35,535 nucleotides of DNA. Source: Ruminococcus callidus (GTDB lineage: Bacteria; Bacillota; Clostridia; Oscillospirales; Ruminococcaceae). Position 1 is the first letter of the stretch. Every line of letters begins with the position of its first letter. Shown piece after piece: positions 31,768 through 35,535 of this stretch. The notes beneath the pieces are model-generated. The model made no database searches. It worked only from the letters and a program-made list of their open reading frames with translations, and was not told the origin of the DNA. A program made the translations under genes and the position numbers. Location: the NCBI RefSeq assembly GCF_020709055.1, contig NZ_JAJFCK010000022.1:1-35535 (forward strand), read 5' to 3'.

Positions 31768-33654
31768 ATGTGTGGTTTCGTAGGATTTACCAATCACATC
31801 GACAATTCCAACCGTGTGCTCCAAGAGATGCTGGACAAAATCAAGCACCGCGGGCCGGACGCTGAGGGCACCTACATCGACGAGGATATTGCGCTGGGAC
31901 ACCGCCGGCTGAGCATCATCGATGTGTCTGAGGCAGGCACACAGCCACTCTACAGCGAGGACGGCAATCTGGTGCTGGTGTTCAACGGCGAGATCTACAA
32001 CTATCAGGAAATCCGTGCACGCCTCATGGAAAAGGGCTACCATTTCGCCACACAGACCGACTCCGAAGTTCTGATCTACGGCTATCGGGAATACGGTGCC
32101 AAGCTGCTGGATCAGCTGCGGGGCATGTTCGCCTTTGTCATCTGGGATAAGCAGGAAAAGACGCTGTTCGGCGCACGGGATTTCTTCGGCATCAAGCCCC
32201 TGTACTATGCGCAGATGGGCGAGACGCTGCTGTTCGGCTCGGAGATCAAGAGCTTCCTGTGCCACCCCCACTTCAAGAAAGTCCTCAACACCACAGCGCT
32301 GGAAAACTACCTCACCTTCCAGTACTCCCCCTGCGACGAAACTTTCTTCCAGGGCGTTTACAAGCTGCCGCCGGCGCACTACTTCACCTACAAGGACGGC
32401 AAATTCGAGATGAAGCGCTACTGGGACGTGCACTTCCACGCAGACGAACAGCCGGATCTGGACACCTGGGTCAACCGCATCTCCGACACGTTCCACAACA
32501 GTGTGGAGGCGCACAAGATCGCCGATGTTGAGGTCGGCTCGTTCCTGTCCAGCGGCGTGGACTCCAGCTATGTGGCTGCCATCGCCAACGTGGATAAAAC
32601 ATTTACCGTGGGCTTCGGCAGCGAGGAGCGCTACAACGAGATCGGCTGGGCAAAGAATTTCTCCCAGGCCATCGGCAAAAAGAACTACAACAAGGTCATC
32701 ACGCCGGAGGAATACTGGGAGAAGATCCCCATGATCCAGTACCACATGGACGAACCGCTGGCAGACCCCTCCGCCATTGCCCTGTACTTCGTGTGCAATC
32801 TGGCATCCCAGTCCCTGAAGGTCGTCCTCTCCGGTGAGGGTGCCGACGAGATCTTCGGCGGCTACAACGTCTACAGCGAACCGGGCGGGTCGGCATACGA
32901 CAAGCTCCCCCGTGGTCTGCGCCGTGGCATCGGCCACATCGCCGAAAAAATGCCGGCGCACCGTGGCAGAAACTTCTTCGTCCGCAAGGGCAAGGATCTG
33001 GAGGAACGGTTCATCGGTAATGCGTATATGTTCACACCGGCAGAGCGCAAGGCACTGCTGAAAATCCGCACCAACGCCCCCAACCCCATGGCAGTCACCA
33101 AGCCGTTCTACGACAAGGTGCAGGATCAGGACGATGTCACTAAGATGCAGTACCTCGATCTGCATCTATGGATGGCAGGCGATATTCTGCTCAAGGCCGA
33201 CAAGATGAGCATGGCAAACTCGCTGGAAGTGCGTGTGCCGTTCCTCGACCGTGAGGTCATGGCGCTGGCAGAGCAGATTCCCACACGGTTCCGTGTGACA
33301 CGCAAGGAAGTCACGGACTCCCACACCCCCTATATCACCAAGTACGCCATGCGTCTGGCTGCCAAAAAAGACACGCCCCCGCAGACCGCCAAGACCGCAG
33401 CCAAGAAAAAGCTGGGCTTCCCGGTTCCCATTCGTGTCTGGCTGAAAGAGGAGACCTATTACCAGATCGTCCGCAAGACATTCGAGAGCGATGTGGCAGG
33501 ACGCTTCTTCCACACCGAAAAGCTGGTGCAGCTTCTGGACGACCACCGTGCCGGCAAGGCAGACAACAGCCGTAAGATCTGGACGCTGTACGTCTTCCTC
33601 GTATGGTATCACGTTTACTTTCCGGAGTGCTGCGAACCGAGCGCACAGCAGTAA
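31768..33654 (+). CDS. asnB: Glutamine-hydrolysing asparagine synthase (second copy)
   Basis: A 628-aa classical AsnB. MCGFVGFTNH gives the catalytic Cys2; RLSIIDVSEAG, FNGEIYNYQE and GARDFFGIKPLYYA follow in the glutaminase domain. The synthase domain has FLSSGVDSSY, LSGEGADEIFGGYNVY and ANSLEVRVPFLDREVM. The ATG at 31768 lies 8 nt after AGAAAGGAG; the longer frame adds 52 leader codons. It leads a likely transcript asnB - HD-domain gene - pyrB, with gaps of 9 and 66 nt. AsnB and PyrB both consume aspartate, which may explain the grouping. Confidence 0.96.
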   Translation: MCGFVGFTNHIDNSNRVLQEMLDKIKHRGPDAEGTYIDEDIALGHRRLSIIDVSEAGTQPLYSEDGNLVLVFNGEIYNYQEIRARLMEKGYHFATQTDSEVLIYGYREYGAKLLDQLRGMFAFVIWDKQEKTLFGARDFFGIKPLYYAQMGETLLFGSEIKSFLCHPHFKKVLNTTALENYLTFQYSPCDETFFQGVYKLPPAHYFTYKDGKFEMKRYWDVHFHADEQPDLDTWVNRISDTFHNSVEAHKIADVEVGSFLSSGVDSSYVAAIANVDKTFTVGFGSEERYNEIGWAKNFSQAIGKKNYNKVITPEEYWEKIPMIQYHMDEPLADPSAIALYFVCNLASQSLKVVLSGEGADEIFGGYNVYSEPGGSAYDKLPRGLRRGIGHIAEKMPAHRGRNFFVRKGKDLEERFIGNAYMFTPAERKALLKIRTNAPNPMAVTKPFYDKVQDQDDVTKMQYLDLHLWMAGDILLKADKMSMANSLEVRVPFLDREVMALAEQIPTRFRVTRKEVTDSHTPYITKYAMRLAAKKDTPPQTAKTAAKKKLGFPVPIRVWLKEETYYQIVRKTFESDVAGRFFHTEKLVQLLDDHRAGKADNSRKIWTLYVFLVWYHVYFPECCEPSAQQ

Positions 33655-33663
33655 GGAGCCGTC

Positions 33664-34332
33664 ATGTCAAGTCATGTAACTTACGCCTATATCCGCCAGA
33701 ATCCGGACATTCGGGAGTACATCCGCCGTGCCGACATGGCGCTCGCTGCCATCGGCTACACGGAGCATTCCTTTGCCCATGTGGAAAAGGCAGCGCACAC
33801 GGCTGCCATGATCCTGGAAACGCTGGAGTATCCGGCACGGCAGGTGGAGCTTGCCAAGATCGCCGGATTTCTCCATGACATCGGCAACGTCATCAACCGC
33901 ACCGACCACGCCCAGAGCGGCGCCGTCATGGCGTTTCGTCTGCTGGACCGGCTGGAGATGCCGGTGGATGAGATCTGTTCCATCATCTCCGCCATTGGCA
34001 ACCACGACGAGGGCACGGCACAGCCGGTGGATGCCATTTCCGCCGCCCTCATCATCGCCGACAAGACCGACGTTCGCCGCAGCCGTGTGCGCAACACAGA
34101 CTTTATGACTTTCGACATCCACGACCGTGTCAACTACGCCGTGGAATACTCCAACCTGCATTTCAGCGACGACAAAAAAGCGCTGGTGCTGGACCTGAAA
34201 ATCGACACGGAGATCTCGTCCGTGCTGGAATACTTCGAAATCTTCATGGAGCGAATGCTGCTCTCCAAGCGTGCGGCGCTCTTCTTCGACAAGAAGTTTA
34301 AAATGTATATCAACGGGAGCAACATCCTGTGA
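33664..34332 (+). CDS. HD-domain phosphohydrolase-like protein
   Basis: A 222-aa soluble protein with an HD-superfamily metal site: His39 or His45 in SFAHVEKAAHTA, His71-Asp72 in FLHDIGN, and a likely distal Asp in LIIADKTDVRRSR. Members hydrolyse phosphate esters of nucleotides or similar compounds; the substrate is unknown here. AAGGAG lies 5 nt before the ATG. It begins 9 nt after the asnB stop and precedes pyrB, so it is probably co-transcribed. A nucleotide-related role would fit the pyrB neighbour but is only inferred. Confidence 0.85.
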   Translation: MSSHVTYAYIRQNPDIREYIRRADMALAAIGYTEHSFAHVEKAAHTAAMILETLEYPARQVELAKIAGFLHDIGNVINRTDHAQSGAVMAFRLLDRLEMPVDEICSIISAIGNHDEGTAQPVDAISAALIIADKTDVRRSRVRNTDFMTFDIHDRVNYAVEYSNLHFSDDKKALVLDLKIDTEISSVLEYFEIFMERMLLSKRAALFFDKKFKMYINGSNIL

Positions 34333-34344
34333 TAAATGATAACC

Positions 34345-34377
34345 GATGCACAAAATGCAGAACATGCCATGTGCATC
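34345..34377 (+). other. Hairpin between the HD-domain gene and pyrB
   Basis: GATGCAC pairs with GTGCATC around a 19-nt loop, ending 10 nt before the pyrB ribosome binding site. No T-run follows. It might modulate pyrB translation. Confidence 0.4.
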
Positions 34378-34398
34378 AAATTCACGGAGGTATTTATC

Positions 34399-35484
34399 AT
34401 GATTTCACCTTATCCTCATCTGATTGACCTGAACGATTACCCCGTTTCCTGGTGGAAACAAGTTGTTGATCTCGGCGAGCAGATTAAAAATCATCCGGAG
34501 ATCTACGCCGGCGCATGCCACAACAAGATCATGGCAACGCTGTTCTACGAGCCTTCCACCCGTACCCAGATGTCCTTCCAGACCGCTATGCTGCGTCTGG
34601 GCGGCCGTCTGATCGGATTCGACAATCCCGCCAACTCCTCCGTTTCCAAGGGCGAGACGCTCAAGGACACCACCAAGATCGTCAGCGGCTATGCAGACAT
34701 TCTGGTCATGCGCCACCCCGTTGCCGGTGCTGCCAAGGCAGCTGCGCTGTCCGCAGACTGTCCGGTCATCAACGCCGGCGACAGCGGTCACCTCCATCCC
34801 ACCCAGACGCTGACTGACCTGCTGACGCTCCAGTGCGAAAAGGGCAGACTCAACCATCTGACCATCGGTCTGTGCGGCGACCTCATCAACGGCAGAACGG
34901 TACACTCCCTGCTGAAAGCGATGTCCTGCTTCCCGGGCAACCGCTTCATCCTGATCTCCACACCGGAACTGAGCCTGCCTTCTTACGTCAAGGACATTCT
35001 AAACGCAAGCGGCTGCGAGTACGAGGAGATCTCCTCGCTGGAAGAGGCGCTGCCGGAACTGGATGTGCTGTACATGACCAGAATCCAGGAGGAGCGCTTT
35101 GCCAGCCGTGAGGCATATCTGGCGCAGAAAGACACCTATGTCCTCACCGTCAAGAAGATGCAGGCTGCCAAGAAAGACCTCATCGTGCTGCATCCCCTGC
35201 CCCGTGTGGACGAAATCGAAGTGGCACTGGACGACGATCCCCGTGCCATGTACTTTAAGCAGGCACGCTATGGCATGTATGCCCGCATGGCACTCATCAT
35301 CACCATGCTGAATCTGGACACCCACACCACACTGCTCCACGGCAAGACTTATCCCGGCGCAGTCTGCAAGAACCCCAACTGCATCACGCACACGGAAGCC
35401 TATCTGCCCAAGAGCTTTATTTCCCTTGGAAATTCCCTGCTGGAATGCGAGTTCTGCAATGAGCGTCTGCTGATGGAACACTAA
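34399..35484 (+). CDS. pyrB: Aspartate carbamoyltransferase with fused PyrI-type zinc domain
   Basis: Catalyses the committed step of pyrimidine synthesis (carbamoyl phosphate plus aspartate). The catalytic chain shows FYEPSTRTQMSF (STRT 53-56), the 80s loop SSVSKGETLKD, HPTQTLTDL and LHPLPRVDEI. After about residue 310 the protein carries a C-terminal extension with CKNPNC and CEFC (Cys323, 328, 350, 353; C-x4-C-x21-C-x2-C). This matches the zinc domain of the separate regulatory chain PyrI (C-x4-C-x23-C-x2-C in E. coli). The PyrI nucleotide-binding allosteric domain is absent. The ATG at 34399 follows GGAGG; the longer frame adds 21 codons. Total 361 aa against about 310 for a catalytic chain alone. 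Repeat copy E starts directly after the stop. Confidence 0.93.
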   Translation: MISPYPHLIDLNDYPVSWWKQVVDLGEQIKNHPEIYAGACHNKIMATLFYEPSTRTQMSFQTAMLRLGGRLIGFDNPANSSVSKGETLKDTTKIVSGYADILVMRHPVAGAAKAAALSADCPVINAGDSGHLHPTQTLTDLLTLQCEKGRLNHLTIGLCGDLINGRTVHSLLKAMSCFPGNRFILISTPELSLPSYVKDILNASGCEYEEISSLEEALPELDVLYMTRIQEERFASREAYLAQKDTYVLTVKKMQAAKKDLIVLHPLPRVDEIEVALDDDPRAMYFKQARYGMYARMALIITMLNLDTHTTLLHGKTYPGAVCKNPNCITHTEAYLPKSFISLGNSLLECEFCNERLLMEH

Positions 35485-35535
35485 GAGCTCGTGTTCATAG
35501 GCGTCTATCTACGTCTTTTCGGCAAATTTTGTTGC
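35485..35535 (+). repeat. Palindromic dispersed repeat, copy E (left half, cut by window edge)
   Basis: GAGCTCGTGTTCATAGGCG through GGCAAATTTTGTTGC is identical to the left half of copy B (17764-17812). It begins at the base after the pyrB stop codon. The right half is outside the window. Confidence 0.93.

Overview
The window looks like a chromosomal contig from a cellulolytic Ruminococcaceae bacterium of the Ruminococcus champanellensis / R. flavefaciens type. The reasons are two secreted family 9 glycoside hydrolases ending in type I dockerins (cellulosome enzymes), a moderately high GC content, AGGAGG ribosome binding sites, TTGACA/TATAAT promoters with 17-18 bp spacing, and low-GC-Gram-positive style SAM-I and fluoride riboswitches. 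The species is an inference. I see no rRNA, tRNA, CRISPR array, transposase or phage gene.

Layout. (1) 1-4.6 kb: a minus-strand operon fhs-tsaE-tsaB and, divergent to it, metK behind a strong promoter and a SAM-I riboswitch with terminator. (2) 4.6-12.9 kb, minus strand: a GH10-like lipoprotein and two large cellulosomal GH9 enzymes. One is CBM4-Ig-GH9-dockerin. The other is GH9 with three near-identical ruminococcal CBM modules and a dockerin. (3) 13.1-16.2 kb: a YgjP-type metallopeptidase, a plus-strand fluoride riboswitch with no intact gene behind it, a decayed second ygjP copy, crcB (fluoride channel), an FNT-family anion channel and two small proteins. (4) 16.3-21.2 kb: an intracellular clan-A glycoside-hydrolase-like protein, class II fructose-bisphosphate aldolase, and glycogen branching enzyme glgB. 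(5) 21.2-24.3 kb: a 260-nt array of eight consecutive hairpins, an asparagine synthase and a Ser/Thr/Ala-rich lipoprotein. (6) 24.4-29.8 kb: a compact three-gene operon encoding a TerB_N/TerB_C protein, a BrxC/BrxD-family P-loop ATPase and an Lhr/BrxHI-like helicase. This is the best candidate for a little-described DNA-processing or defence system. (7) 29.8-35.5 kb: rplM-rpsI (minus), a DUF2185 protein converging on a 58-aa membrane microprotein, then asnB, an HD-domain hydrolase and pyrB (plus), where pyrB carries a fused PyrI-type zinc domain.

A dispersed palindromic repeat of about 160 bp occurs five times: at both window edges, in the leader of the clan-A hydrolase, directly after the glgB stop codon, and (rearranged) in the leader of the TerB operon. 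Its sequence differs between copies but its pairing ends and central hairpin are kept. Both window ends lie inside it, so the contig probably broke at this high-copy element.

Functionally the window mixes housekeeping metabolism (one-carbon, SAM, aspartate/asparagine/pyrimidine, glycolysis, glycogen), plant-fibre degradation and stress or defence functions. Several minus-strand start codons were moved inward from the longest possible reading frame because a clear Shine-Dalgarno sequence sits at the internal start.
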